Below are positions 1-9,566 of a stretch of 64,000 nt of DNA, one piece after another. Numbering within the stretch: position 1 is the stretch's first letter; every line of letters begins with the position of its first letter. The translations under genes and the position numbers were made by a program. The stretch lies in assembly GCF_007954585.1 (NCBI RefSeq), contig NZ_CP042382.1, positions 2,480,001 through 2,544,000 on the forward strand, given 5' to 3'. The DNA is from Pistricoccus aurantiacus. GTDB taxonomy: Bacteria > Pseudomonadota > Gammaproteobacteria > Pseudomonadales > Halomonadaceae. The notes under the pieces are model-generated. The model had not been told where the DNA came from. It made no database searches and was given only the letters and a program-made list of their open reading frames with translations.

Positions 1-23
1 TCGACCTGCTCTATAAACATGGC

Positions 24-3000
24 TCAGCCCTTCACCAGTTCGATGGAGTCGATGAACATGTGCTGCGGGAAATCCGCCTTGGGCACGATTTCCAGCTTGC
101 GAATGTCGTTGCGATGCAGAATCAAATTGCCCAGCGCCACATCCAGCGGCAGAGTGGAGTAGGCGATGGTCTCCAGCCGTTGCACGGACAGGTTCTCGAG
201 TTTGCCGATCCGGCCGCGACCGCCGGCAGCAGGTGTTGCAACCGCCACCCGGAAGCGGGTCGACGGCTTGCCCGCGTCGCTCGGCGCTAGTACCGAGGCG
301 ACGGTATGCACCCCATCTAGAGGCGAAGCCGTGTCCATCTTGATCAGTATCGTATCCCCGGTGCTGAGGCCGTGACCTTGGTCGGTTTCGAGGATAGTGC
401 TGGCGCTGTCCGGCGTGGTCGATTTGATCGGCGGTACGCTGGGGAAGCCGCGATGAAACACTGGCAAGCTCGGTGCGAGTATCGGCGAGAAGCCCTGCTC
501 GAGCGGCACGGTATTGTTGCTACCGTCGCGCACCAGCACGTCGAACTCGGGTGTCTTACCTTGGAGAATGGTCGACGCATCGGTCAGGTCGAACAGCGCC
601 GTGGTGCGCAGCAGCAGCTCCGAGAAGTCGCGCCAATCCCGTTGTGAGGCCGGCAGATCCATACTCAGTGCCGCGGGCACCGGCGCGGCGATATTGGGAT
701 CGATCACCAGCACGCTGGTCTGGTGATTAGTCTCCAACGCCAGATTGTGTCCGCTGATGGACGCATCAGCGAATACTTTGACGCCGGCGTTGTGCAGGGT
801 ACGCGGCTTGACCGGGTCTTCCATGTCGTCGATCACTAGCACCTGCTCACCGAACGACCACTGCAACGACACGTCCGCACCCTGCTGATTCAATTGTTGA
901 CCATCGAGCAGGTCCTTGCCGCTGGCATCACCCAGCAGCTTCCATCGCGCCACGGCGCCGATGTATTCCTTGGCCAGCCCTTGATGACTCTTTTCCGATA
1001 GCAGATCGCCGACATCATCCGGGTGGAAGCCGAACTCATCGCCCGTATCCTGCATCCACACCGTGTTGAAGCGGTTGTGATCGCAGCCGCCCATGAACAC
1101 CATGGCCTTGTCGGTGCGCGCGCGGTCGTAGTGGCGGAACCCGGTGCCGGTCATGGCGTTGGCGCCACCCGCCCCCGAGACGTCGTTGTCCTGGGTACCG
1201 TAGAGCACGGCATAGAAGGCGCAGTCGCTGCGCTCCAGCGCCATGCGCTGGTCCTGTTTGGCCTCACCGCTGAAGTCGGTGGGCGCCAGGGAGCAGACGA
1301 ACTTGACCCGATAAGCGGGGCGGTCGGTAGCCATGCGCTTGGCGGCGCGCACCACGGCATCGCCGCCGCGCGAGTGTCCCACCAGGCCGATGCGCGAGAA
1401 GTCCAGGCGGTCGTGCAGCAGGGAAGTCGCGTCATCGTGCAACGCGCGCAGCGTATCCAGGGCGCTGATCACCAGTAGCGCTCGCATCTCGATCAGCGCG
1501 CTCTTGAACAGGTTGGCGGCATTGGCATCGACGGACACCGAGACGATGCCGAGTTCGGCCAGCGCGTCCTGTAGATACTGCATGCCCTGGTAGCTGTCGA
1601 CATAGTGCAACGTCCCCGGCGACGTTCCCGGTGCCAGCGACCGGTGGGCACCATGCTGCAGCACCACGATCGGGAGCGGACCGCTGCCCGCCACCTGGTT
1701 CGATTGTGAATCGCCAGGGTAAACGATATGCACCGGGCGCCGCAGACGATAGTGATCGGCATCGCTGCCCGGCAAGAGCATGCCGATACTAGCAAGAAAA
1801 GCCAGCGGGTCCGGCGCGTTCGGACCACGCGGGCGTAGCAGGAAGTCGAGACCGTCGCGGGTGTCGAGTACGAACGTCGTGAGGTCGTCGGCGAGCGGAT
1901 TGTCGGGATCATGGCGGCCGGTGAAGCTCGCCTCGAGCTGCACCGGAATGTCGGTGGAATCGTGGGGCGCGGCCAGGGGCGGCAGGATTCTCGGCACCGG
2001 GCTGCCGGCGCCCACCACCGGCGCGGTATCGTCGAAGCTCACCTCCACGGTTTCGGCGCCGGCTTCCACCTTCAGCTTGCCGCCTTCGGCCTGGGACATC
2101 GCGTCCACCGCTTTGTTTACCGCCGGATCTTCAAGCGGCGTCTCGGCCTTGGGCTCTTCCTTGCCGGTGAGCCCTTCGAGCAGCGACTTGGTGAGTCGCT
2201 GCGCCGCCTCGGGTGTCAGCAGCTCGTCGTCGACCGCTTTGCCGATGCGATCCACCACCCGGTCGGCGTTCTTGGTCAGTTCCTGCTGACGAGCGAGCTT
2301 GGCTGCTTCGCTGCCCATGGCCGATGCCGCCGACAACGCCGCATCGAAGGCTGCGGCAGCGTTCTTCTGGGTACCTTCGAGACCCGTGATATCGTGAAAA
2401 AGATCGGGTTTCGACAACAGCTCGAACGCCGCCTTGAGGCCGAAGGGATCGGGTACCGCCGGCGCGTTCTGGATCGACACCAACGGCGCGGGCAGAGGCG
2501 TGGGTGTGAGTATCGGTTCTTCACTGGCGCGGGTGCCGATGTCGATGGGCCCCTGGATCTCCGGCGGCGCCAGCAACCCTTCCACGCTCCAACGCCAGTA
2601 GCGGGTATCGTCGATGGCTTCGCAGGCGCTGCACTCGCCGGCCACCGCTTCGGCATACACGCCGCGGGTGGGCACGCTCAAGCGCATGCGCGGCGCCGGT
2701 GGTGTCGCATAGGCGTTGCGGATGTCGATGGGATTGCCTTCCTCGTCGGTGGCGCTCACGGACGTGTTCAGGCGCTGGCCCGGGGCGGCGGGCAGCACCA
2801 GGCTGTTGCCGGCGATGCCGATGAGATCGTTGACGCACACACTAGCGACGCTGCGGCCTTGCTGACCCGGCACTTCGATGGCGTCGAGCAGCATATAGCG
2901 GCGCTGGGCATCGAGGCTTATCCAGATCGCCTGATGATAGAATTCCAGGTTGTCGTTCAGATGCGCCACCACGCGATTGGCAAGCTGGCGATCCTCTTCG

Positions 3001-5555
3001 CGCGGATTGCGCAGCTCGGCGTGGGACGTGGGGGTCGCCACCAGCGCCGGGTCACCGCCGCGCACGTCGTCGAGTATGCGATCGTCATCGAACAGCAGCG
3101 CGGTGAGGTGAGCGGTGCGATAACGCAGGCGGCCGCGATGGATGACGACTTTGGCATCCGGCGGCAGCGGCTCGCCGTCATACCAGAGCTTGAAATAGGC
3201 GATGTCCTCGCGCGGAATCTGTGGCAGCTCGCCGGCCGGGCTCAAGGTGACGTACAAAGGCAGGTCTTCGCGGTAGCGCGATACCAGTGTGCCGTCCAAC
3301 GGCACCTCGGTCTCGCCGCCGTCCGAGCTTACATAGGCGAAGTGCAGTCGATTGATCAGGTTGGCGGCGATCTGCGGCGCCACATCGCGCTGGAACGCCT
3401 CGTCTCGCGCCGCAGTGACGCTCTTGTTGGCCGCCACCGCCTGCTCGATGAGCTTGCTGTAGATATGGCGCGCAAACCCCGGCAGTACGTCGCGGTAGGC
3501 TTCCCATTCGGCCAGCTGAAAGCTGCCGTCATCGGCGTCTCGCGGGCGCGGTAGCACAAAGCTTACATACAGCTCGCCTTCGAGTATGCTGGGCGCTTCC
3601 TCGCTGTAGCGAGCAACGGGGTAGTCCCAGCCGACCCAGTTGTCGGCCACCCGTTCGATGGCGTCGAAGCCGGGCAGCAGCGTATGGTCCTTCAGATAGC
3701 GGCTCAAGTACTCGCGCCAGCGCAGCGCCTTGCCACGATCGAACTGGGTGACCGGCAGGGGTACGAACAAGCATTCCTGCACGTCGGCGAGCTCGTGGGT
3801 GACCAGAAAGTGGCGTAGCACTTCGAAGTATTCCACCGTGATCGCATGGCAGCGGTTGTAGTTGGCTACCGCTTCGGTTTCGGCGCGCATGGATTCGCCC
3901 TGGGCGACGGTCTGAATCACCGTGGAGCGTTCGCTGCGTACCGACGAGGCGCGCTGGCCGATGCGGTCGCGCAACTGCTGCAAAGAATCGGCGGAGAACT
4001 GGCGCGCGGCGTTCTGCCAGGCGTGGGTATCGGAACCCGAGGCACCGCCGGCGACGCCGCCAAAAATGCCGAAGCCGCTGGTGATGAACCCGGCGCCAAT
4101 GCCACCCGCCGCGCCCCAGGTGGTGTTGCGCGAGCCGCCGGCGGTCTGCTCGTGCAAGTCGGTACCGACGATTTCGCGCACGTCGCGATCGCGCTCGATC
4201 AGCGCGTCCATGGTTTCTTCGTATTCCAGCGATTCCTCGCGCGCCGTGCGGGTACGCCGCTCCCAGTCCACCACCGCGATCTGGCGCCGCTGCCCGGGGG
4301 CAAGTGGCAAAGAGTACAGCAGATCGCCCAACGAGTAGCCGTCGGCGCGCCACACTTCGCGGTACTGCAGGATGTGGCCGAAGGCTATCTCGGTGCTCAG
4401 ATAGATGGTCGGCGTCTCGTCCCAGTCGATGGGGGCGTCGGCATCGAGTACCTGGCGCGCGGACTCCTCGCGCAGCGTGGTGTCGATCAAGTCTTTGGTA
4501 TCGACCACTTCCGATAGCCAGGCGGCGCGCTCGATATCTTCCGGGCGCGGTACCGCATCGGTGCGCACCAAGCGTCGCGCGCTGTCGATGTCCAGTTGGA
4601 AGTCGGCCTTGGCAATGGTCGCCGAGCTCAGTCGTGCGCCGTGCAGGGCCATTGACGACAACGACACGCCCAGCAGGTCGGTTAGAAGATCCCTCGGCAG
4701 CTTGCGCCGCTTGCCCAAGGTCACCCCTTTTATGGACGGTTCGGAGGTGCGCACCACGAAGTAGTAGGCGTACTCCTCCAAGGTGCGGTTGGGCACGGTG
4801 AGATCGACGCAGCCACCGCCCAGGTCCTGGGAGAACGCCTCGGGGTTGCTGGTCAGATCCTCGGGGTCCGGTGCCCGCGGTGGCGATTCCGTGCACTTGC
4901 AGGCATCGGTAGGACTGACCCGGGTCACCAACAGGATGTCGTGCATCAAGCGGGCGTCTTCATCCAAAGGCACCGGTACCGCCTCGCCGCCCGCCACCCG
5001 GCCGAAGGCTTCGATGAGCACATCGTCGGGCCAATCGCCGCTGAAGGCGCCGTCGACCTGGGTCTCGGTGACCAGCAGAGGGCGGGGCGGCGGCGCTTCA
5101 CCGTCCACCCGATCGACACCCCAGATCACCACCGGCAGCTTCGGCGGCACCCGCAGCCCGGTGACATCGATGATCCGGCCGTTGACTCGCTGTCGTTCGC
5201 CCAGACCCGGTACATTACTTTCATCGATGGTAAACGGCGACGTAGGCTGGATTTCGATTTGAACGGGATTAGCGATGTCGTCCAAGGACAACTCGCGTCG
5301 GTCGACGACAAGACCATTGGGCGCGGAGACAACGAACTGTACCGGGCCTTGCAGTTCGCCGTCGACATCGAAAGAGATACGAAAACTGCCGTCGGCTGAC
5401 GCCCGCGCGACGCCGGACACCGGTGTGCGGATGCGGGTCGACTCGCCGTCGTCGGGCTCGACCGTGAGCGCCACGAACAAATCGGCTCGAACCGAATGAT
5501 GTTCAACGGGAACGTTTTCGGTAGTAGAGATCAGCTTGCCGTTGACAGTAACCAT
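24..5555 (-). CDS. Giant multidomain protein with C-terminal alpha/beta-hydrolase module
   Basis: An 1843-aa protein of no named family that I recognise. The first 200 or so residues look like beta-sandwich (carboxypeptidase-regulatory or transthyretin-like) modules. A central part has a short hydrophobic glycine-rich stretch near residue 485, followed by coiled-coil-like sequence rich in Q, R and S. Around residues 1250-1640 there is an apparent serine-hydrolase domain. It has a nucleophile elbow GHSRGGDAV (Ser near residue 1393), a candidate acid in YGTQDND and a candidate histidine in GGCDHNRFN. A beta-rich tail follows. No signal peptide is visible, so cytoplasmic location or non-classical export remain open. 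The start is ATG (MVTVNGK) with only a weak ribosome site. It lies 127 bases after a co-directional regulator gene, so the two may form one transcript. The hydrolase call is an inference from motifs, and the substrate is unknown. Confidence 0.75.
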   Translation of the reverse strand: MVTVNGKLISTTENVPVEHHSVRADLFVALTVEPDDGESTRIRTPVSGVARASADGSFRISFDVDGELQGPVQFVVSAPNGLVVDRRELSLDDIANPVQIEIQPTSPFTIDESNVPGLGERQRVNGRIIDVTGLRVPPKLPVVIWGVDRVDGEAPPPRPLLVTETQVDGAFSGDWPDDVLIEAFGRVAGGEAVPVPLDEDARLMHDILLVTRVSPTDACKCTESPPRAPDPEDLTSNPEAFSQDLGGGCVDLTVPNRTLEEYAYYFVVRTSEPSIKGVTLGKRRKLPRDLLTDLLGVSLSSMALHGARLSSATIAKADFQLDIDSARRLVRTDAVPRPEDIERAAWLSEVVDTKDLIDTTLREESARQVLDADAPIDWDETPTIYLSTEIAFGHILQYREVWRADGYSLGDLLYSLPLAPGQRRQIAVVDWERRTRTAREESLEYEETMDALIERDRDVREIVGTDLHEQTAGGSRNTTWGAAGGIGAGFITSGFGIFGGVAGGASGSDTHAWQNAARQFSADSLQQLRDRIGQRASSVRSERSTVIQTVAQGESMRAETEAVANYNRCHAITVEYFEVLRHFLVTHELADVQECLFVPLPVTQFDRGKALRWREYLSRYLKDHTLLPGFDAIERVADNWVGWDYPVARYSEEAPSILEGELYVSFVLPRPRDADDGSFQLAEWEAYRDVLPGFARHIYSKLIEQAVAANKSVTAARDEAFQRDVAPQIAANLINRLHFAYVSSDGGETEVPLDGTLVSRYREDLPLYVTLSPAGELPQIPREDIAYFKLWYDGEPLPPDAKVVIHRGRLRYRTAHLTALLFDDDRILDDVRGGDPALVATPTSHAELRNPREEDRQLANRVVAHLNDNLEFYHQAIWISLDAQRRYMLLDAIEVPGQQGRSVASVCVNDLIGIAGNSLVLPAAPGQRLNTSVSATDEEGNPIDIRNAYATPPAPRMRLSVPTRGVYAEAVAGECSACEAIDDTRYWRWSVEGLLAPPEIQGPIDIGTRASEEPILTPTPLPAPLVSIQNAPAVPDPFGLKAAFELLSKPDLFHDITGLEGTQKNAAAAFDAALSAASAMGSEAAKLARQQELTKNADRVVDRIGKAVDDELLTPEAAQRLTKSLLEGLTGKEEPKAETPLEDPAVNKAVDAMSQAEGGKLKVEAGAETVEVSFDDTAPVVGAGSPVPRILPPLAAPHDSTDIPVQLEASFTGRHDPDNPLADDLTTFVLDTRDGLDFLLRPRGPNAPDPLAFLASIGMLLPGSDADHYRLRRPVHIVYPGDSQSNQVAGSGPLPIVVLQHGAHRSLAPGTSPGTLHYVDSYQGMQYLQDALAELGIVSVSVDANAANLFKSALIEMRALLVISALDTLRALHDDATSLLHDRLDFSRIGLVGHSRGGDAVVRAAKRMATDRPAYRVKFVCSLAPTDFSGEAKQDQRMALERSDCAFYAVLYGTQDNDVSGAGGANAMTGTGFRHYDRARTDKAMVFMGGCDHNRFNTVWMQDTGDEFGFHPDDVGDLLSEKSHQGLAKEYIGAVARWKLLGDASGKDLLDGQQLNQQGADVSLQWSFGEQVLVIDDMEDPVKPRTLHNAGVKVFADASISGHNLALETNHQTSVLVIDPNIAAPVPAALSMDLPASQRDWRDFSELLLRTTALFDLTDASTILQGKTPEFDVLVRDGSNNTVPLEQGFSPILAPSLPVFHRGFPSVPPIKSTTPDSASTILETDQGHGLSTGDTILIKMDTASPLDGVHTVASVLAPSDAGKPSTRFRVAVATPAAGGRGRIGKLENLSVQRLETIAYSTLPLDVALGNLILHRNDIRKLEIVPKADFPQHMFIDSIELVKG

Positions 5556-5682
5556 CTCTGCTTCATCCGTTCAGCACGCTAACCAGACATGCTCGCCGTC
5601 ACAGCTGACCCCTATGCACGGTGTGGATACCTGGAAAAAGATTCTGCTCATCGACGCTTACGGCTGCTAGCATTCCATGCCG

Positions 5683-6885
5683 CTATCCTACTCGCCTGGC
5701 AATGGCGCGGGGGAGTAACAATGTTGTCGTGAATCCCGGCACGGCTGGCGTCATCCAACGCCGCGCTCGTCCACGACCGACCGACTGCACCTTGCCTGCC
5801 GCCGCAAGCGCGTCGAGGGCGCGCTGTACAGTGCGCTGACTAGTGCCAAGTGCTAGCGCTAGAGCCGAACTCGGCCACGCCTCGCCGTCGGCAAGCAAAG
5901 CGAGTATCGATGCATGCTGTTCTTCGATGAGCGGCCCCAATACAACGACAATCTCACTTTCATGGCGTGGTGCCAGAGCAAAACCGCGCCTTGTTGCACA
6001 TACATCGGCGAGAGGACGAAGTGCCGTGCGCAGTCGCCCAACCTCGACCCGTAATCGCGCACGATAGGAGTCATCGGCAAGCCGCGCTCGGAATGCCCGC
6101 GCCACAAGAGCATCTCTATTCACGTCCCCGGGCCACGCTTCGCCCAGCGCGCAAGCGAGTGAGAACAACACCGGACGCCTTTGGAGCGAGACCCTCATGT
6201 CTTCGCTACGCACGATATGCTGGCATGCGTCCACGACGAGCGTGTCCGACGCTAGCAGCGCCTCAACCTCCTCTAGCAGCAGAAGGCGCTCCTTGCCCTG
6301 TGCTATCAGGCGCGCCGCGGGGGTATCTAGGGCTCGAGAGGCATTCTCGACCACTGCTGATAGTGCAGGAATGCCGGACTCGTGCGCGGCCCGCATTGCC
6401 CAAGCAAGCGAGGTACGTGCTGTCCTCGCCCGTAGGCGGCGTATGGCGATTTCTGCGACCATCAGCTCATGGGTGACCCTCAGCACGGGTGGCAAAGGCG
6501 TGGAGTCGATATCAGCGAGCGTCCATTCGGCCTCGTCCAAGTGTCCGATCAGCAATAGGCACTGGGCTTTTAGATAGCGTGCATGGGCAGCATTCGTCCA
6601 ATCACCGTGCTTTTCGAAAGTCGCTATCGCTTTCTCGAGTGACTCCACGGGCTGGCCGAGATTGCGTGAGACGAGCGCAATCTCCGATTCGGCGACGATG
6701 CACCTCGAGCGAGCTACGATATCTTTCGAGCCGAAGGCACGCGCCGCACGTCGCAGAAACCTCTTCGCTTGAACGAACTCGCCCAGCTGCGCCAACGCAA
6801 TACCGTGCAGGACGACCCGGTTCAATGCCTCGAGTGAGGCATTCGCTGCGAGCGCTCGTATTTCGGCTTCGATAAACATGTCCAC
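5683..6885 (-). CDS. TPR/winged-helix transcriptional regulator
   Basis: A 400-aa protein. Residues 1-190 are alpha-helical, with repeated leucine/alanine patterns resembling TPR units. Residues 230-310 resemble an OmpR/SARP-type winged helix: an FSLACALGEAWPG segment, then a long arginine-rich helix. The C-terminal 70 residues form a second helix-turn-helix (SSALALALGTSQRTVQRALDA) followed by an Arg/Gly wing. The likely start is GTG at 6885, behind an AAGGA-type ribosome site. An ATG two codons later is the alternative. The protein probably binds DNA, possibly to control itself and the giant protein downstream. The ECF sigma remnant lies just upstream, and whether the two were once functionally linked is unknown. 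Confidence 0.7.
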   Translation of the reverse strand: MDMFIEAEIRALAANASLEALNRVVLHGIALAQLGEFVQAKRFLRRAARAFGSKDIVARSRCIVAESEIALVSRNLGQPVESLEKAIATFEKHGDWTNAAHARYLKAQCLLLIGHLDEAEWTLADIDSTPLPPVLRVTHELMVAEIAIRRLRARTARTSLAWAMRAAHESGIPALSAVVENASRALDTPAARLIAQGKERLLLLEEVEALLASDTLVVDACQHIVRSEDMRVSLQRRPVLFSLACALGEAWPGDVNRDALVARAFRARLADDSYRARLRVEVGRLRTALRPLADVCATRRGFALAPRHESEIVVVLGPLIEEQHASILALLADGEAWPSSALALALGTSQRTVQRALDALAAAGKVQSVGRGRARRWMTPAVPGFTTTLLLPRAIARRVG

Positions 6886-7013
6886 CGAAATCCCGTCCTT
6901 CTCGTTTACTTACAGGATGCGATATCTGTCACCTTAGCCGATTTTATGAATCTTGACGCCCAGAAGGATGCACGCGAACTGGATGGTCTGAAAGACAGGT
7001 ACCAATGACTCGA

Positions 7014-7181
7014 CCGCGTCAGCAGCAAGGCCCGTTCCCGGCCATTGCGGGTGAGGGCGGCAGCGTGTTCGAACTCGGTGCGGGTCTCCTGTATCCGGTC
7101 AAGTCGAGCGAGCAGGCCGCCGCGTGCGCTGGGCAGCAGATGGTAGTGCGCCAGTATCGGCTCCTCGAGCAGGACATCGTC
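7014..7181 (-). pseudogene. Remnant of ECF42-type sigma factor (C-terminal end only)
   Basis: Reading the minus strand from 7181 gives 56 codons (DDVLLEEPILAHYHLLPSAR, then GGLLARL, EFEHAAALTRN and RERALLLTR). This matches the conserved C-terminal TPR-like end (DUF6596) of ECF42 sigma factors, whose usual pattern is YHLLPxxRgdLLaRLGR...EFeRAAALTRNxRERALL. No start codon, sigma-2 or sigma-4 region is present. An in-frame TAG lies at 7190-7188. The piece is joined upstream to an IS481-type transposase start, so the sigma gene was cut by a mobile-element rearrangement. Homology is judged by eye from family knowledge. Confidence 0.7.
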
Positions 7182-7185
7182 TAGT

Positions 7186-7288
7186 TTCTAGGAGGCTGAG
7201 CTTGCGTCGTGCTACTCTCACCTCGGTGGTCATAGTTGTTTCCTCATGGTGTTACAGCCTAGCGTCAGACCTCGTCCTATAACTCACA
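7186..7288 (-). mobile_element. Truncated left end of an IS481-type insertion sequence
   Basis: On the minus strand an ATG at 7233, behind GAGGAAACAACT, opens MTTEVRVARRKLSLLE. This is the typical first 16 residues of an IS481-family integrase-like transposase, where it normally continues into a helix-turn-helix. Homology stops at 7186, where the ECF sigma fragment begins in another frame. The 55 bases upstream, starting TGTGAGTTATAGGAC on the minus strand, are a plausible terminal inverted repeat and leader. The other end, the catalytic DDE domain and a target duplication are absent, so the element is dead. The family assignment rests on a short match. Confidence 0.55.
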
Positions 7289-7853
7289 GGGGCACTATGG
7301 CCACCTCTCTTTCAGTGGCTAACTGTCAGGTAAATACTGTCTCTGTACATCTTGTTCTTTCTTTTGCCCTCACTATTGTTTTTATTTCTTTTCATCACCG
7401 AAATCTTTAAAAGCATTCTATGTCCGATAAATGTTTAGGCTTGAAAATTCGCCTCAGCGAAGCTAATTAGAGCAATAGGCCGTCATTGCCATCGGGCTGA
7501 TGGGGTCGGTTGACAACCTGTCGGTTTGGCCGAATGCGGTTCTCGGACGACCCTAAATTGAAACAGTGTTTTGTAATAAGAAATGTATGAAGGTAACCAA
7601 ATATTTTTTAGACAAGAGTAGATTTAGGTTAAACGAAGTGCTAATGAATTATGCTGTAGTGGCATGGGAAACTGGAAAGTAGCCGGTAAAACCCTTGTTG
7701 CAAGCTTGCGAAAAATATCGCTTTAAATGACATGTTGAGCAGCGTGTAAGTAGTTCTTTTCAAGTGCTACTTTTCCTCGATCCAAGGAGTGGATTCTATA
7801 AAAGCTATGTGTTTTTGGCCTTTTTACTGCAGGAAGCCTCAGGAGACTCTTCA
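7289..7853. other. AT-rich intergenic region upstream of the glucan operon
   Basis: About 565 bases with no convincing gene. The composition is much more AT-rich than the flanks, with runs such as TTGTTTTTATTTCTTTT and CAAATATTTTTTAG. The stretch looks like a long regulatory leader or acquired filler DNA between the IS remnant and glgA. An extended glgA reading frame starting at 7764 is rejected in favour of the ATG at 7854. I saw no tRNA, riboswitch fold or second IS end here. Confidence 0.6.
7698..7727 (+). promoter_or_regulatory. Candidate sigma-70 promoter for the glgA operon
   Basis: TTGCAA (7698-7703) and TTTAAA (7722-7727) are separated by 18 bases in the AT-rich leader. This would give a transcript start near 7735 and a leader of about 120 bases. 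A second possible -10 (TCTATAAA, about 7794-7801) lies closer to the gene. Both matches are weak and are pattern guesses only. Confidence 0.22.
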
Positions 7854-9566
7854 ATGAGCCGCGCAACGTTAACCGGTCTTGCCCGTCCTGAAGCCAATAC
7901 GGCCATGCTTGCCGATGGCAGCGATGAGATCGCGGAAAGTTTGCTCGTCGATATGCTGAAAGTGTCTTCGATCTCCAGAAAACATTCTTCTCGAGAGCCT
8001 TCTTCCAGAGGGCATGACATTCTATTCGTGACTCCGGAAATCGCCGATCTGGTCAAGGTTGGCGGCCTGGGGGACGTGGCCTCCTCGCTCCCCAGAGCCC
8101 TTGCGGCTCATCACGATGTACGGCTGTTGATGCCAGCTTATCGTGAGGTATTACAGTCCGGGCATTCCATCGAAATCGTCGATCATCTCCCTGCCCATGC
8201 GGAACTGCCTGCCTGTGACCTGGGACAGCTGATTTTCGATGATGGTCTGATCATTTACCTGGTGATCTGCCCGGAGCTCTACGAGCGAGAGGGAAACCCT
8301 TATTGCGATGAGCTGGGCGTCGGCTGGTCGGACAACGACATTCGCTTTGCACGACTGGGCCTTGCCGCGGCGGAAATCGTCTCCGGCAATACCGCTCTCG
8401 ACTGGCAGCCATCGATACTGCATCTGCACGACTGGGCTACCGCCCTGGCGGCGGGCTACCTGCATTGGCGAGGCGACGACACCCCGGTCATCTTCACCAT
8501 TCACAATCTGGCCCATCAAGGGCTTTGCGAGCTGTCTCGCGCCAGTGCCCTGGGAATTCCCGAGCAGGCGTTGAACAGCGAAGAACTCGAGTATTACGGT
8601 CAGCTTTCCTTCATGAAAGCAGGATTGGTATACGCCTCGCATATCACGACCGTCAGCGCGACTTATGCCCGGGAGATCACCACGCCGGAATTCGGCTGTG
8701 GGCTAGAAGGCTTGTTGGCGCTCAAGGCCGAGCAGGGACTGCTGACCGGCATACCCAACGGCATCGACGACAGCTGGGATCCGCGCACGGATAGCCATCT
8801 GGCCAGGGCTTTCGCCATGAACGATTGGCGAGGCAAGCGCGCCAACGCGGACCATGTCAGAAAGATGTTCGGCCTGGCGCTTTGTAACGGCCCTCTATTT
8901 GCAGTGGTATCTCGGCTGGTGCATCAGAAGGGGCTGGACCTGACCATCGGCGTGGCGGAATCGATTGTTCGCGCCGGCGGGCAGATCGTCTTTATCGGAC
9001 GGGGAGAGCAGGGAATCGAGCGGGCGCTGTGCAATCTGGCGGCGCGTTTTCCCGGCGCCATCGGCGTCAATATCGGCTTCGATGAAAGCGATGCCCGCTG
9101 CATGTATGCGGGCAGCGATTTCCTGCTGATGCCATCGCGTTTCGAACCCTGCGGCCTGAGTCAACTATATGCCCAGCGCTTCGGCTCCCTGCCGATCGCC
9201 CATCGCACCGGTGGCCTGGTGGACACCATAGAGGATGGAGTGAGCGGTTTCCTCTTCGACGAGATGACGCTTTGCAGTTACATGGAAGCCATTCGCCGAG
9301 CGCTGATGGTATTTCGCGCCACGGATCTTTTCTACGCCATGCGTCGCGCCGCCATGGTCAATCGCTTTACCTGGCGCCATTCCATCGAGCCTTATAATCA
9401 GCTTTATCAAACGTTGCTGCAGCAAAAAGCCACGACTCGGCATGACATTGCTCTGCCGGATTCGCTGCGCCGGGTAGCCTTTCACGATGACATTACCGCA
9501 ACGCAAGAGCCAGGCAACAGCTACCCAAGTGAAGAAAAAAGGGTGGGAGCCGGCGCCTATGGCTAA
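7854..9566 (+). CDS. glgA: Glycogen synthase (GT5)
   Basis: A 570-aa GT5 starch/glycogen synthase that transfers glucose from ADP-glucose to the non-reducing end of alpha-1,4-glucan in the cytosol. The N-terminal ADP-glucose-binding loop reads KVGGLGDV (Lys68, versus KTGGL near residue 15 in E. coli). The C-terminal GT-B half has the conserved RFEPCGLSQLYAQRFGSLPI and HRTGGLVDT motifs. The start at 7854 is chosen because AGGAG lies 8 bases upstream, whereas an in-frame start at 7764 has no ribosome site. Even so, about 53 residues precede the GT5 fold, an unusual leader. It is the first gene of the operon, and the next gene overlaps it by 8 bases. No glgC (ADP-glucose pyrophosphorylase) is in the window, so the donor must be made elsewhere. 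Confidence 0.92.
   Translation: MSRATLTGLARPEANTAMLADGSDEIAESLLVDMLKVSSISRKHSSREPSSRGHDILFVTPEIADLVKVGGLGDVASSLPRALAAHHDVRLLMPAYREVLQSGHSIEIVDHLPAHAELPACDLGQLIFDDGLIIYLVICPELYEREGNPYCDELGVGWSDNDIRFARLGLAAAEIVSGNTALDWQPSILHLHDWATALAAGYLHWRGDDTPVIFTIHNLAHQGLCELSRASALGIPEQALNSEELEYYGQLSFMKAGLVYASHITTVSATYAREITTPEFGCGLEGLLALKAEQGLLTGIPNGIDDSWDPRTDSHLARAFAMNDWRGKRANADHVRKMFGLALCNGPLFAVVSRLVHQKGLDLTIGVAESIVRAGGQIVFIGRGEQGIERALCNLAARFPGAIGVNIGFDESDARCMYAGSDFLLMPSRFEPCGLSQLYAQRFGSLPIAHRTGGLVDTIEDGVSGFLFDEMTLCSYMEAIRRALMVFRATDLFYAMRRAAMVNRFTWRHSIEPYNQLYQTLLQQKATTRHDIALPDSLRRVAFHDDITATQEPGNSYPSEEKRVGAGAYG

Noticed and set aside
1911-3554. Long plus-strand open frame (547 codons) opposite the giant gene
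   Set aside because: It lies wholly antisense to the 1843-aa frame, is rich in His, Arg, Gly and Gln as GC-rich shadow frames are, and has no recognisable domain.
3529-4896. Second minus-strand frame (455 codons) inside the giant gene
   Set aside because: It is out of frame within the giant coding region, and its Arg/Gly/Ala-rich composition shows no motif.
7764-7853. 30-codon N-terminal extension of glgA
   Set aside because: There is no ribosome site at 7764, and AGGAG stands 8 bases before the ATG at 7854.
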